Assembly (NCBI GenBank): GCA_016788375.1
Contig: JAEUSI010000014.1
Coordinates: forward strand, 1-38,056
Direction of reading: 5' to 3'
Source of the DNA: Ignavibacteria bacterium
GTDB taxonomy: Bacteria > Bacteroidota > Ignavibacteria > Tepidaquicellales > Tepidaquicellaceae
DNA length: 38,056 nucleotides
How positions within the stretch are numbered: the first letter of the stretch is position 1; each line of letters starts with the position of its first letter. The translations under genes were made by a program, and so were the position numbers. Positions 18,286-26,121 of the stretch are shown here, piece after piece. The notes under the pieces were generated by a model, which was not told where the DNA came from, ran no database searches, and worked only from the letters and a program-made list of their open reading frames with translations.

Positions 18286-18780
18286 ATGTTAACAAATCAT
18301 ACTGCAATGAATATTAAATCCGTTACATTAAAATTAATAATTATAGTTTTGTTTATTTTTATTTCTTCATGCGGAAGTTCATCTGACTTCACCGATAACA
18401 AAGCAGATGTTAATGCAATAAAAAAAGCCGATACTGACTTTTGCATGTATGCCGTCAAAGAAGGATTTTTCAATGCATTTCTGAGGTATGCCGATAACGG
18501 CATTATCAAATTCAGTGACGGGAGATTTCCCGTGATAGGAAAGAAAGCTTTATCCGAAAGCTTCAAAGGAAAACCCGGACCGAAAAATTTAATATGGAGT
18601 CCGGAATACGGAGAAGTTGCCAGATCAGGCGAACTCGGATACACCTGGGGCAATTGGACAATGAAAACCGAAGACACTACTTACTACGGAAATTATTTTA
18701 CGGTATGGAAGAAACAGAATGACGGAAGCTGGAAAGTAAAACTTGACGGCGGCAACTCTACTCCGCCTGTTCAGGATTAA
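18286..18780 (+). CDS. DUF4440/SnoaL-like (NTF2-fold) lipoprotein
   Basis: 164 residues from ATG 18286; the alternative ATG 18307 would begin directly at the signal peptide MNIKSVTLKLIIIVLFIFISSCG. The lipobox is ISSC, so the protein is likely attached to lipid after cleavage before Cys. The mature part (DVNAIKKADTDFCMYAVKEG, then FLRYADNGIIKFSDGRFPVIGKKALSESF, GYTWGNWTMK and YFTVWKKQNDGSWKVKLDGG) has the order of the DUF4440 NTF2-like fold. Its closest known relatives are uncharacterised periplasmic or envelope proteins. It converges with the AlbA_2 gene, with one base between the stops and no terminator. Confidence 0.83.
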   Translation: MLTNHTAMNIKSVTLKLIIIVLFIFISSCGSSSDFTDNKADVNAIKKADTDFCMYAVKEGFFNAFLRYADNGIIKFSDGRFPVIGKKALSESFKGKPGPKNLIWSPEYGEVARSGELGYTWGNWTMKTEDTTYYGNYFTVWKKQNDGSWKVKLDGGNSTPPVQD

Positions 18781-18781
18781 T

Positions 18782-19423
18782 TCATATAAGCGTGAAATAA
18801 TCCTCGTTGCCGAAATAATGATGCCTGATGACTTTTGCTTTTACAAGATTTACAAGAGTCCTGCTTGCTCTGCGTTCTGAAATATTTGCAAGTTTCTTAA
18901 AACCTTTTACCGTTATCTTTTCATTCAGGTTAAGATAATCGAAAAGTGACTTTTCAATCATGCCGATCGTGATTTTAAGAGGAGGAGTATCGGCATTGGA
19001 GTTTCTCAGGATTTTCACTGTCTCTTTTGATGCAAGAATGCTTTTGTCGTTCAGCCGTATATAAACTTTTGATTCATCGCTTTCATTATCTGTAATGAGC
19101 CTGTGGGGTTTAATTCTGCTTTCACTTATATGAACAACAACGATATCCTTGTTTTTCAGAAGCATTACATCAGTATCAAATTCAACTTCCGGTTCGCAGT
19201 AAAATTTCGCCGCTGTATTTATGAGTTCAAGTTCTCCTTTTTCGCTTTCGACACCTTTGATGCTCTTATCATCATCTATTCCGAAAAGTATTATACCGCC
19301 TTTTGAATTTGCAAAAGCAATCATTTCCTTTGCGATTTTTTCCGGGGAAGAGAATTTTCTTTTAAACTCAACTTTATCGTTTTCGCCGCCTTCTATTAAT
19401 TCGTTTAGTTCAACGAGATACAT
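18782..19423 (-). CDS. AlbA_2-domain DNA-binding / winged-helix protein
   Basis: 213 residues. The first 120 form the AlbA_2 (Schlafen AAA_4-like) domain: LIEGGENDKVEFKRKFSSPEKIAKEMIAFANSKGGIILFGIDDDKSIKGV, then KDIVVVHISESRIKPHRL and KVYIRLNDKSI. The rest is a winged-helix region (LFDYLNLNEKITVKGFKKLANISERRASRTLVNLVKAKVI), so it probably binds DNA and may be a transcription regulator. This family sometimes sits in mobile or defence loci, but here it is the last gene of pgsA-HU-ruvX, 11 nt after ruvX, so a housekeeping link is more likely. No ATPase P-loop or nuclease motif is seen. It starts with ATG 19423. Confidence 0.82.
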   Translation of the reverse strand: MYLVELNELIEGGENDKVEFKRKFSSPEKIAKEMIAFANSKGGIILFGIDDDKSIKGVESEKGELELINTAAKFYCEPEVEFDTDVMLLKNKDIVVVHISESRIKPHRLITDNESDESKVYIRLNDKSILASKETVKILRNSNADTPPLKITIGMIEKSLFDYLNLNEKITVKGFKKLANISERRASRTLVNLVKAKVIRHHYFGNEDYFTLI

Positions 19424-19434
19424 TTGCCGGTTAT

Positions 19435-19914
19435 TTAAATTAATCTGTCTTTTAAATTATTTTTTCTGTCTATATAATCCTGAAGAATTATCTGTGCTGA
19501 CAGGCTGTCAACGAGACCTTTCTCGCGTCTTTTGAATTTTTTCATTCCGGAATTCATCAGACCTGTTTCGGCAATGCTGCTGGTAAGTCTTTCATCAAAA
19601 AATTCTATTACGGCATTTACCGAATTATTTTTAAGAAAAGATTCCAGTTTATTCCTGAATTCTTCGGTCTTTAATGTCTGAATTGTTTTTTCGGATTTAA
19701 AGTTTACAGGATATCCGATAATTATTTCCGATACATTTTCCGATATGATTAACTTCAGCAGCTTATTCAGAAGTTCCGAATCGTTAATAAGATAATCCCT
19801 TGAAAAGGAATATTTTTTATTTTCATCCGAAACCGCCACGCCGATCCGCTTTTCACCGTAATCCAGCGCAAGATATTTTGAATCTGGTTCCGGTCCGCTT
19901 AAAGTCTCACTCAA
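19435..19914 (-). CDS. ruvX: Putative Holliday junction resolvase RuvX (YqgF)
   Basis: 159 residues of the RNase H-like YqgF/RuvX family. Visible motifs are LALDYGEKRIGVAVSD (first catalytic Asp region), SEIIIGYPVN, VIEFFDERLTSSIAE (acidic residue near the second conserved strand) and KGLVDSLSAQIILQDYI with the last Asp. It acts on nucleic acids, and in several bacteria on rRNA processing or recombination. The start is TTG 19914, overlapping the HU gene's end by 8 nt (HU ends at 19907), so translational coupling is likely. This is the third gene of the pgsA operon. Confidence 0.9.
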   Translation of the reverse strand: MSETLSGPEPDSKYLALDYGEKRIGVAVSDENKKYSFSRDYLINDSELLNKLLKLIISENVSEIIIGYPVNFKSEKTIQTLKTEEFRNKLESFLKNNSVNAVIEFFDERLTSSIAETGLMNSGMKKFKRREKGLVDSLSAQIILQDYIDRKNNLKDRLI

Positions 19915-20248
19915 TTTTCTTAAGATAAATTTTCAGAATTTTTCCGGGTTTAAAATGTATTTTCCGTCTTCCCGGAACAAATATAAATTCGCCTGTTTTT
20001 ATATTACGGGCTTTGGGTTTAGGTTTGGTTTTTTTAACCTCAAACACTCCGAAATCCCTGATTTCTATTCTCACAACCGGATCGGCTTCCATTATCAGTT
20101 CAAGCATTGAATCAAAAAATGTATCCGATATTAATTTAGGCGTCAGCAGTCTTCCGGAAAGTTTTACTTCTATTTTCTGTTCGATGTCTTTTCTTGTAAA
20201 AGTCTTAACACGATTCTTTTTAATTAAGGATATTTTTTTATCTGTCAT
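19907..20248 (-). CDS. HU/IHF-family DNA-binding protein
   Basis: 113 residues with the HU/IHF fold signature: FTRKDIEQKIEVKLSGRLLT helical body, VRIEIRDFGVFEVKKTKPK leading into the arm, and KARNIKTGEFIFVPGRRKIHFKPGKILK as the DNA-binding arm with its Pro (VPGR) and basic residues. It bends DNA as a homo- or heterodimer. It is longer than E. coli HU (90) because of a basic N-terminal extension (MTDKKISLIKKNRVKT). ATG 20248 overlaps the pgsA stop by 4 nt (ATGA), and ruvX overlaps its 3' end. Whether it is an HU or an IHF subunit cannot be decided. Confidence 0.9.
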   Translation of the reverse strand: MTDKKISLIKKNRVKTFTRKDIEQKIEVKLSGRLLTPKLISDTFFDSMLELIMEADPVVRIEIRDFGVFEVKKTKPKPKARNIKTGEFIFVPGRRKIHFKPGKILKIYLKKIE

Positions 20249-20796
20249 TTCTGTTTTACTGTTTGTCTGAATCTTTTATAATACAAAAAGGAAGAAAATA
20301 AAATCAGTATAAGGGATACAAAATACAGATATGTGTTTATTTTCAGAGAAAGCTGACTGTTTATCACTGCAAAGAGAATTATCAGTCCTATGCTGAACAC
20401 TGCTATTTTACCGGCTGTATTCGACATTAAACGAATATCCTTTTTCCTGTCAAGATAAATTCCGAATACCGAAATCAGTATATCTCTCAGTACGACAACC
20501 GCCACAAACCATAAAGGAATTTTGCCGAGATATAAAAGTATAAGCGCAATTACCGTTACAGAAATTTTATCGGCAAGAGGATCAATAATCTTTCCGGATT
20601 CAGATACCAGATTCATTTTTCTGGCAAGAAATCCGTCAAGAAGATCTGACAAATACATACATAGAACTAAAATAATTATTAGTGTATTTTGTCCCTCAAA
20701 ATCAGTTAACAGCAGATATGAAACCGGGATCAGAAGAATTATTCTGACTGCAGATATTAAATTCGGAAGTAAGAAAATATCACGCTGATTTATCAC
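20245..20796 (-). CDS. pgsA: CDP-diacylglycerol-glycerol-3-phosphate 3-phosphatidyltransferase
   Basis: 183-residue integral membrane protein of the CDP-alcohol phosphotransferase family. The full signature D..DG..AR........G...D...D is present: Asp51, Asp54-Gly55, Ala58-Arg59, Gly68, Asp72 and Asp76, all at canonical spacing. It has about five to six membrane helices. It forms phosphatidylglycerol phosphate from CDP-diacylglycerol and glycerol 3-phosphate. The N-terminus IFLLPNLISAVRIILL fits PgsA better than PssA. It starts with GTG 20796 and leads the operon with HU-like, ruvX and AlbA_2. Confidence 0.88.
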   Translation of the reverse strand: MINQRDIFLLPNLISAVRIILLIPVSYLLLTDFEGQNTLIIILVLCMYLSDLLDGFLARKMNLVSESGKIIDPLADKISVTVIALILLYLGKIPLWFVAVVVLRDILISVFGIYLDRKKDIRLMSNTAGKIAVFSIGLIILFAVINSQLSLKINTYLYFVSLILILFSSFLYYKRFRQTVKQK

Positions 20797-20854
20797 GCTT
20801 TGAAAATAATCAAATTAAGAAAAAAAAGTAATAATCAAATAAAAAGAATCTTCC

Positions 20855-22009
20855 TTGAAAAGAGTTTATTTTGACAATGCATCGACTACAAAAACCGACA
20901 ATGAAGTCCTGAACGAAATGCTTCCTTATTTCAGCGAATATTTCGGAAATGCTTCATCAGTTCATTCACAGGGAAAAACCGCAAAGGTTCTTCTTGAAGA
21001 TGCAAGGGACACCGTTGCTGCTTTTATAGGTGCAAATCCAAGGGAAATATTTTTTGTGAACAGCGGCACGGAAGCCGCAAATTTTGCTCTGAAAGGTACT
21101 GCGTTTAAGTTTCTCGGGACGGGAAAAAGGCACATTATCACAACTTCCATTGAGCATCTTGCCGTCCTTGATACAGTCAGATATCTTGAATCAAAATTTA
21201 ATTTCGAAGTTACATACATCAGGCCTACTTCAGACGGGAAAATCAATACGGAAGACATTAAGGCGGCTGTAAGACCGGATACTTTTCTCATTTCAGTAAT
21301 GCATTCGAACAATGAAACCGGAAACATTAACGACATAAAGGAAATAACTGAAGCTGCAAATGAGAATAATATAATCATGCACACAGATTCAGTTCAGAGT
21401 ATTGGCAAAGTCAGAATCAATGTTAAAGATCTGAATGTGAATTTTGCTTCTGTATCTGCTCACAAGATTTACGGACCGAAGGGTATAGCAGCTCTGTATA
21501 TAAAAGACAGGACGCCGGTCGAGAAGTTTATTCACGGAGGAAAACAGGAAAGAGACATGAGAGGCGGGACTGAGAATATTCCTGCAGCTGCCGGATTCAG
21601 GAAAGCGGTTGAACTGGCAGATTCCAGGTTTCAGAAAGATACTGAACATTATCAGATTCTTAAGAAACATTTGACAGAAAAGTTAAAAGGTTTATTCGGG
21701 GAATATGTGATGTTCAACTCTGACAATAAAAACTGTCTTCCTAATATTATCAATGTTTCCTTTGACAGGGACAATTTAATTTATGACGAAGAAATGCTGC
21801 TTATAAAACTTGATTTGAAAGGCATTTCAGTTTCGGGAGGATCAGCATGTACAGCCGGAACACACAAGCCGTCGCATGTACTGCTTGAATCGGGAAGAGA
21901 CAGGTTGACAGCGCTGGGTTCACTGAGAATTTCATTCGGAAGGGAAAACAATACAGAGGAGACGGATTACTTTGCGGAATGTCTGAAAGAAATAATCAGA
22001 ATAAAATAA
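20855..22009 (+). CDS. Cysteine desulfurase (NifS/IscS-like)
   Basis: 384 residues, PLP-dependent fold type I. Signature elements are VYFDNASTTKTDNEV at the start, SSVHSQGK, NSGTEAANFALKG, HSNNETGNIND, the PLP lysine Lys204 in SAHKIYGPKG, and the catalytic Cys332 in GGSACTAGTHKPSHVL. It takes sulfur from cysteine for Fe-S clusters and tRNA thiolation. The longer catalytic loop SACTAG with Cys is the class I (IscS/NifS) form. It starts with TTG 20855, which is directly followed by AAAAGAGTTTATTTTGACAA matching the conserved N-terminus. No iscU or other cluster gene is adjacent. Its stop lies 3 nt before the stop of the convergent pssA gene. Confidence 0.92.
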   Translation: MKRVYFDNASTTKTDNEVLNEMLPYFSEYFGNASSVHSQGKTAKVLLEDARDTVAAFIGANPREIFFVNSGTEAANFALKGTAFKFLGTGKRHIITTSIEHLAVLDTVRYLESKFNFEVTYIRPTSDGKINTEDIKAAVRPDTFLISVMHSNNETGNINDIKEITEAANENNIIMHTDSVQSIGKVRINVKDLNVNFASVSAHKIYGPKGIAALYIKDRTPVEKFIHGGKQERDMRGGTENIPAAAGFRKAVELADSRFQKDTEHYQILKKHLTEKLKGLFGEYVMFNSDNKNCLPNIINVSFDRDNLIYDEEMLLIKLDLKGISVSGGSACTAGTHKPSHVLLESGRDRLTALGSLRISFGRENNTEETDYFAECLKEIIRIK

Positions 22010-22012
22010 AAA

Positions 22013-22774
22013 TCATTTCATTTTTTTCAGGTCAAGATGATCATCAAGATTATCTTCTTCGCTGAATTTGTGTTTTTTGAAAAGAATGTTCTTCAGGCTT
22101 ACAATAATACCGCTGAAAATATAAAAAATGCAGAAAGTAAATGAACCCTCGCCTCCGGTTGCAATAACTATAACGGCGGCAATTAGCACAATAATGTAGA
22201 CTATGGGATTTTTTTTAACAGAATGAAGAGAAGGTTTCGGCAGGCTTTCATATTTAATTTTGCTCACCATAAGGAAAGGCAGCAGCAAAGCCAGAACTGT
22301 CAGGACAGTTTCGCTCAGCTTCGGCGAAAAGATCTTATCATGATAAAACAAAATATAGCTGACTACAGTCAGCGCAGACATCGGAGCAGGCAGCCCGTTG
22401 AACTTATCCTTGTCAAAACCGACTAACTGAATATTGAATCTCGCAAGACGAAGCGCGGCAAAAACCATTAACAGCGAAGAAATCACTATGCCTATATCGC
22501 CGAGTTCTTTTAAATAAACAGAATAGATCAGAAACGAAGGAGCGGCTCCGAAAGAAATTACATCAGAAAGAGAGTCAAGTTCGACGCCGAATTCACTGGA
22601 AGAATCAGTCAGTCTTGCAGCAAGACCGTCAACTGCATCGAACAGTGTTGCAAACACTATAAACAGAGCTGCAGTAATGTAATCACCTTCCGAAGAATTT
22701 ATAATGGAAAGAAATCCGCAGAATGCATTAAGTATCGTGAATAAACTCGGAATGAATTTTTTAGAAATATACAT
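22013..22774 (-). CDS. pssA: CDP-diacylglycerol-serine O-phosphatidyltransferase
   Basis: 253-residue polytopic membrane protein with the CDP-alcohol phosphotransferase motif FDAVDGLAARLTDSSSEFGVELDSLSD (Asp46, Asp49-Gly50, Ala53-Arg54, Gly63, Asp67, Asp71). The preceding segment FTILNAFCGFLSI and the SDVISFGAAPS that follows are typical of PssA, which makes phosphatidylserine from CDP-diacylglycerol and serine. A hydrophilic tail (KHKFSEEDNLDDHLDLKKMK) follows the last helix. Its start ATG touches the psd stop, indicating one transcript with psd and purC. The next step, decarboxylation, is encoded just upstream. Confidence 0.93.
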   Translation of the reverse strand: MYISKKFIPSLFTILNAFCGFLSIINSSEGDYITAALFIVFATLFDAVDGLAARLTDSSSEFGVELDSLSDVISFGAAPSFLIYSVYLKELGDIGIVISSLLMVFAALRLARFNIQLVGFDKDKFNGLPAPMSALTVVSYILFYHDKIFSPKLSETVLTVLALLLPFLMVSKIKYESLPKPSLHSVKKNPIVYIIVLIAAVIVIATGGEGSFTFCIFYIFSGIIVSLKNILFKKHKFSEEDNLDDHLDLKKMK

Positions 22775-23449
22775 TTAAATCTCAGCTATAATAGTTTCTC
22801 CGCCTGTTGTTTTCTGATTTAATGAAACTGAAATTTTCGCATCCTTCTTAAGAAGAATATCAACTCTGGATCCGAATTTGATCATTCCGAATCTTTCGCC
22901 TGCTTCAACGGAATTACCCTCACTGATTTCATATACGATTCTTCTTGCCACAAAACCGGCTATCTGTTTGAAAAGCACTTTCCTGCCAGTGGATTTATCC
23001 TCAATTCCGATTACTGATCTTTCGTTTCTTTCAGATGACTTATGATCAAAGGCAACAATATAATCGCCTTTAATATATTTCAGATAAGTCACTGTACCAG
23101 ACATCGGAATTCTGTTGACATGAACATTTAAAGGAGAAAGAAAAATACTTATCTGAAAAAGCTCTTCTTCGTCCTTAAAAAAATCCCTTTCGTTATTTAC
23201 TACGGTTTCTGCAATCACAACTTTCCCGTCTCCGGGAGAAATAATCATACCCGGTCTGTAATTTCCGGGAAGTTTCCTTTCGGGATCCCTGAAGAAATAA
23301 AGCGTAAACAGCCAGATAAAAACACACAGTAGAATAATCAGGTATTTTACCGGATTATTATTAATGAACAGCGAAATCAGAACAAGCAAAGCCGTGACGG
23401 CAAACACTTTAACGATTGTATCTTTACCGTAACCAGTAAGTTTAAACAA
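22775..23449 (-). CDS. psd: Phosphatidylserine decarboxylase (short pyruvoyl type)
   Basis: I place the start at TTG 23449, one base after the purC stop. A longer frame reaching 23644 runs through purC and is hydrophilic and unlike the family. The resulting 224 residues match the short bacterial/archaeal-type Psd: two membrane segments (VKVFAVTALLVLISLFI, YLIILLCVFIWLFTLYFFRDPER), then SPGDGKVV, the FLSPLNVHVNRIPMSG block and the self-cleavage site FGSR (Gly193-Ser194). Cleavage before Ser yields the pyruvoyl group. It converts phosphatidylserine to phosphatidylethanolamine after PssA. The context in purC-psd-pssA strongly supports it. Confidence 0.9.
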   Translation of the reverse strand: MFKLTGYGKDTIVKVFAVTALLVLISLFINNNPVKYLIILLCVFIWLFTLYFFRDPERKLPGNYRPGMIISPGDGKVVIAETVVNNERDFFKDEEELFQISIFLSPLNVHVNRIPMSGTVTYLKYIKGDYIVAFDHKSSERNERSVIGIEDKSTGRKVLFKQIAGFVARRIVYEISEGNSVEAGERFGMIKFGSRVDILLKKDAKISVSLNQKTTGGETIIAEI

Positions 23450-23450
23450 T

Positions 23451-24161
23451 TTATGCCTCAGCCAGTCTTTTATTGATTTCCTGATATGCTTCTTCGACTT
23501 CACCCAGATCAAATCTGAATCTGTCCTTATCCAGTTTCTTATTTGTTTCTGAATCCCACAGTCTGCATGTATCGGGAGATATCTCATCAGCAAGCAGAAT
23601 GTTGCCGAATCTGTCTTTTCCGAATTCAAGCTTAAAATCCACAAGCTTTATTCCGTGCTTCAGAAAATATTTCCTGAGAATTTCATTTACAGCAAGCGTC
23701 ATTTTTTTAATGATGCCGAGATCAAACTTGTCAGCAAGCTTCAGTGCATAAATATGATCTTCATTAAAAAGAGGGTCTCCGAGTTCGTCTGATTTGTAAT
23801 AATATTCAATTACAGGATTTTCAAGTTCTATACCTTCTTCAAGCCCGAACTTTTTTACAAGACTGCCGGCAGTTATGTTTCTGCATACGACTTCAATTTT
23901 GATAATATCAACTTTTCTGACAAGCATTTCAGTAGGCGACAATTTTTCAAGAAAGTGAGTAGGAATGGCATTCTCTTTCAGCTGATTGAAAATATAGGTC
24001 GAGATCTGATTGTTAAGTTCTCCTTTATGCGGAATTTTGTCTTTCTTCAGACCGTTAAAGGCAGTCGCATCATCTTTAAATTCCTGCAGATAAATTTCTT
24101 CCTTATCCGTTTTGTAAATTTTCTTAGCTTTCCCTTCGTAAATTAATTCTTTTTTTTCCAT
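23451..24161 (-). CDS. purC: Phosphoribosylaminoimidazole-succinocarboxamide synthase
   Basis: 236 residues, standard length. It begins KKELIYEGKAKKIYKT and continues with LQEFKDDATAFNGLKKDKI, KGELNNQISTYIFNQL, VVCRNITAGSLVKKFGLEEG, YYYKSDELGDPLFNEDH and LVDFKLEFGKDRFGNILLADEISPD. This is the SAICAR synthetase order with ATP- and CAIR-binding segments. It catalyses the ATP-dependent addition of aspartate in purine synthesis. It starts with ATG 24161 and heads the purC-psd-pssA transcript, an odd pairing of purine and lipid genes. No other pur genes are nearby. Confidence 0.94.
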   Translation of the reverse strand: MEKKELIYEGKAKKIYKTDKEEIYLQEFKDDATAFNGLKKDKIPHKGELNNQISTYIFNQLKENAIPTHFLEKLSPTEMLVRKVDIIKIEVVCRNITAGSLVKKFGLEEGIELENPVIEYYYKSDELGDPLFNEDHIYALKLADKFDLGIIKKMTLAVNEILRKYFLKHGIKLVDFKLEFGKDRFGNILLADEISPDTCRLWDSETNKKLDKDRFRFDLGEVEEAYQEINKRLAEA

Positions 24162-24365
24162 CGGATATTTAGTTTTTATAAATTACTCAATTTGAAAGAT
24201 AAATTCTATAAAATACACATAACCGGAAGTGATTCGATTTTCAGAATCCTCACGGTAAATTTCCGTCTTTGCTGAAATATCCCGGATCCTTCAGAAAATA
24301 AATTTTTCCATTAACATCAAAAAATAATTTGATTAAATTAACTTCATAATTTAATTCAGAAGAAA
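24162..24365. other. Divergent promoter region between purC and a membrane protein gene
   Basis: About 200 bp, A+T-rich, with one C+G-richer patch (24240-24290). No PurR-type box or riboswitch fold is recognisable. The purC start has no clear Shine-Dalgarno. Confidence 0.45.
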
Positions 24366-24974
24366 TTGCCGTTAAATAAAAAATCCAAAATTGCATTGTT
24401 CATACTGATGACAGGAGCAATATTCTGGCTCGGAGCCATAAATGTAAGATTCTTCATAGGAAATCAGCTGCTGAATTACGACGAGTTTAATTTCAGAACA
24501 AGCATACCGCCCGATGAGGAAAATCAGATATTCAAAATGATTTCAGATTCGTCTTTAATGATTATGGCTGTTTATCCGGTTGTCTTTATTGCAGCAATTG
24601 TATTTCTGAGAAACTGCAAAATAAATCTGCGCGAAAATCCGTGGCTTCTGATGTCGGCTGTATTGTTCTTTGTGTTTGTTCCGGTGGAAATTTATACTTC
24701 ATATATTGATCTTAAGTTTATCATGCTTTTCGACAAAAGACCTGCAAATCACGACCGGCTGCTTGAACTCTTCGGAGAAAGGATAGGATTTCTCAGAGGT
24801 GTACCCTGGATTGCCGTGATGAGTTATTATACAATTATCTGGCTTGCCGTATTCAAACCTCTGAAGAAATCAACTGCAGAGCTTGAGGAGGAGGAAAAGA
24901 AAATTCAGGATACTCACGGATATAAATATATTTTTCATGAAGATGATGATCTTATTATTAACGAATCAAAATAA
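24366..24974 (+). CDS. Integral membrane protein of unknown function
   Basis: 202 residues starting at TTG 24366. Four membrane segments are visible: IALFILMTGAIFWLGAINV, SLMIMAVYPVVFIAAIVFLR, LLMSAVLFFVFVPVEIY and WIAVMSYYTIIWLAVF. An acidic cytoplasmic-type tail follows (LEEEEKKIQDTH, then HEDDDLIINESK). The loop between helices 1 and 2 (NYDEFNFRTSIPPDEENQ) is hydrophilic and would lie outside. I do not recognise the family. It is the first of four plus-strand genes ending with the inositol-monophosphatase-like gene. A gap of about 50 nt separates it from the next gene. Confidence 0.72.
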   Translation: MPLNKKSKIALFILMTGAIFWLGAINVRFFIGNQLLNYDEFNFRTSIPPDEENQIFKMISDSSLMIMAVYPVVFIAAIVFLRNCKINLRENPWLLMSAVLFFVFVPVEIYTSYIDLKFIMLFDKRPANHDRLLELFGERIGFLRGVPWIAVMSYYTIIWLAVFKPLKKSTAELEEEEKKIQDTHGYKYIFHEDDDLIINESK

Positions 24975-25026
24975 AACCATACGATTTTAATACTGTTTAT
25001 AAAAAAATTATTTATCCGGAATCCGA

Positions 25027-25335
25027 TTGGCAAAATTAATAAAGAAAGCACCGAAGGCAGTAAATGACGAGAAAAAGGACAGACTCATACAGGAACTTCT
25101 GGAAGTTCTGAACAGACTCGGATTATCCGTCAGAATTGAAAAAGGAGTTTTCAAAGGCGGGTTTTGCCTGCTCAGGGAGCAGAAAATATTTCTTCTCAAT
25201 AAAAATCTTGATCAGGACAGAAAAATAAGTATTTTGCTCAGGCAGATTTCAGAATCCGGAACCGATGATATTTTTTTAAAACCGCAGATCAGGGAAATGA
25301 TTGAAAAAGAATCCGGCGCTGACAAGCTCCTATAA
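25027..25335 (+). CDS. Short conserved-looking protein of unknown function
   Basis: 102 residues from TTG 25027. It consists of a basic N-terminus (AKLIKKAPKAVNDEKKDR), a helix (LIQELLEVLNRLGLSVRIEK), a Gly-rich turn with one Cys (GVFKGGFCLLREQKIFLLNK) and a terminal helical part (DQDRKISILLRQI, KPQIREMIEK). The central 'CLLREQKIFLLNKNL' resembles the strand before the helix of IrrE/ImmA-type peptidases, but the HExxH motif is absent, so no function is claimed. It is too well composed to be a chance frame and is spaced 20 nt from the MBL-fold gene, suggesting co-transcription with it. Confidence 0.65.
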   Translation: MAKLIKKAPKAVNDEKKDRLIQELLEVLNRLGLSVRIEKGVFKGGFCLLREQKIFLLNKNLDQDRKISILLRQISESGTDDIFLKPQIREMIEKESGADKLL

Positions 25336-25355
25336 TACCTTAACCAAATCGTTAA

Positions 25356-26120
25356 ATGAAAGTAATTTTACTCGGGACAGGAACTTCACAGGGTGTTCCT
25401 GTTATCGGTTGTAACTGTGAAGCATGCACTTCTTCAAATCCGAAAGATAAAAGATTAAGGACTTCAGCTTATATCGAAACAGACGGTCAGATAATCCTTA
25501 TAGATACATCGATTGATTTCAGGCAACAGATGCTGAAAAATAAACTTACGGATGTTGATAATGTTCTTTATACACACCATCATGTCGATCATATTTATGG
25601 AATGGATGATCTGAGAATGATTACACAGAAGTATGACAAATTTATCGGTCTTTACGGCAGTGAAAAAACCCTGGATGAAATGAAGATTACATTCCGGTAT
25701 GTGTTTGACGAGCAGCTTATAAAATACAAATCCGTTCCGCTGGTAAAATTCAATGCGATAAAAAATGAAAAGTTCAGGATTAATAAAACGGAGATTACTC
25801 CCGTAGAATGCATGCACGGCAATCTTAAAATTTTCGGATACAGAATAAATAATTTTGCGTATCTGACAGACTGCAGCGCAATATCGGACGAAGAATTAAA
25901 AAAACTTGAGGGGCTTAAAGTTCTCGTGATAAATGCCCTCCGCATAAGACCGCATCCGACGCATTTTAATTTACAGCAGGCGATTGAAATTTCAAAAAGA
26001 GTAAAGCCGAAAAGAACCTGTTTCACTCATCTTACGCATGACATTCTTCATGACAAAATAAACTCAACACTTCCTAAAGGCACCGAGCTAGCATACGACG
26101 GGCTGGAATTTAATTTGTAA
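25356..26120 (+). CDS. MBL-fold metallohydrolase (PhnP-like phosphodiesterase)
   Basis: 254 residues of the metallo-beta-lactamase fold. It begins KVILLGTGTSQGVPVIGCNCEACTSSN, as in the PhnP/cyclic phosphodiesterase group, with a Cys cluster for an extra structural zinc (Cys-x-Cys-x-x-Cys). The metal site is THHHVDHIYGMDDLR (the HxHxDH motif). Further motifs are VECMHGNLKIFGYRI, AYLTDCSAI and KRTCFTHLTHD. PhnP-type enzymes hydrolyse phosphoribosyl 1,2-cyclic phosphate or other cyclic or diester phosphates, but no phn genes are present, so the substrate is unclear. It is followed by the inositol-phosphatase-like gene with one base between stop and start. Confidence 0.87.
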   Translation: MKVILLGTGTSQGVPVIGCNCEACTSSNPKDKRLRTSAYIETDGQIILIDTSIDFRQQMLKNKLTDVDNVLYTHHHVDHIYGMDDLRMITQKYDKFIGLYGSEKTLDEMKITFRYVFDEQLIKYKSVPLVKFNAIKNEKFRINKTEITPVECMHGNLKIFGYRINNFAYLTDCSAISDEELKKLEGLKVLVINALRIRPHPTHFNLQQAIEISKRVKPKRTCFTHLTHDILHDKINSTLPKGTELAYDGLEFNL

Positions 26121-26121
26121 A

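Noticed and set aside
23450-23644. Long N-terminal extension of psd through purC
   Set aside because: The extension overlaps the purC coding end in another frame and has no resemblance to Psd; TTG 23449 gives the family length.
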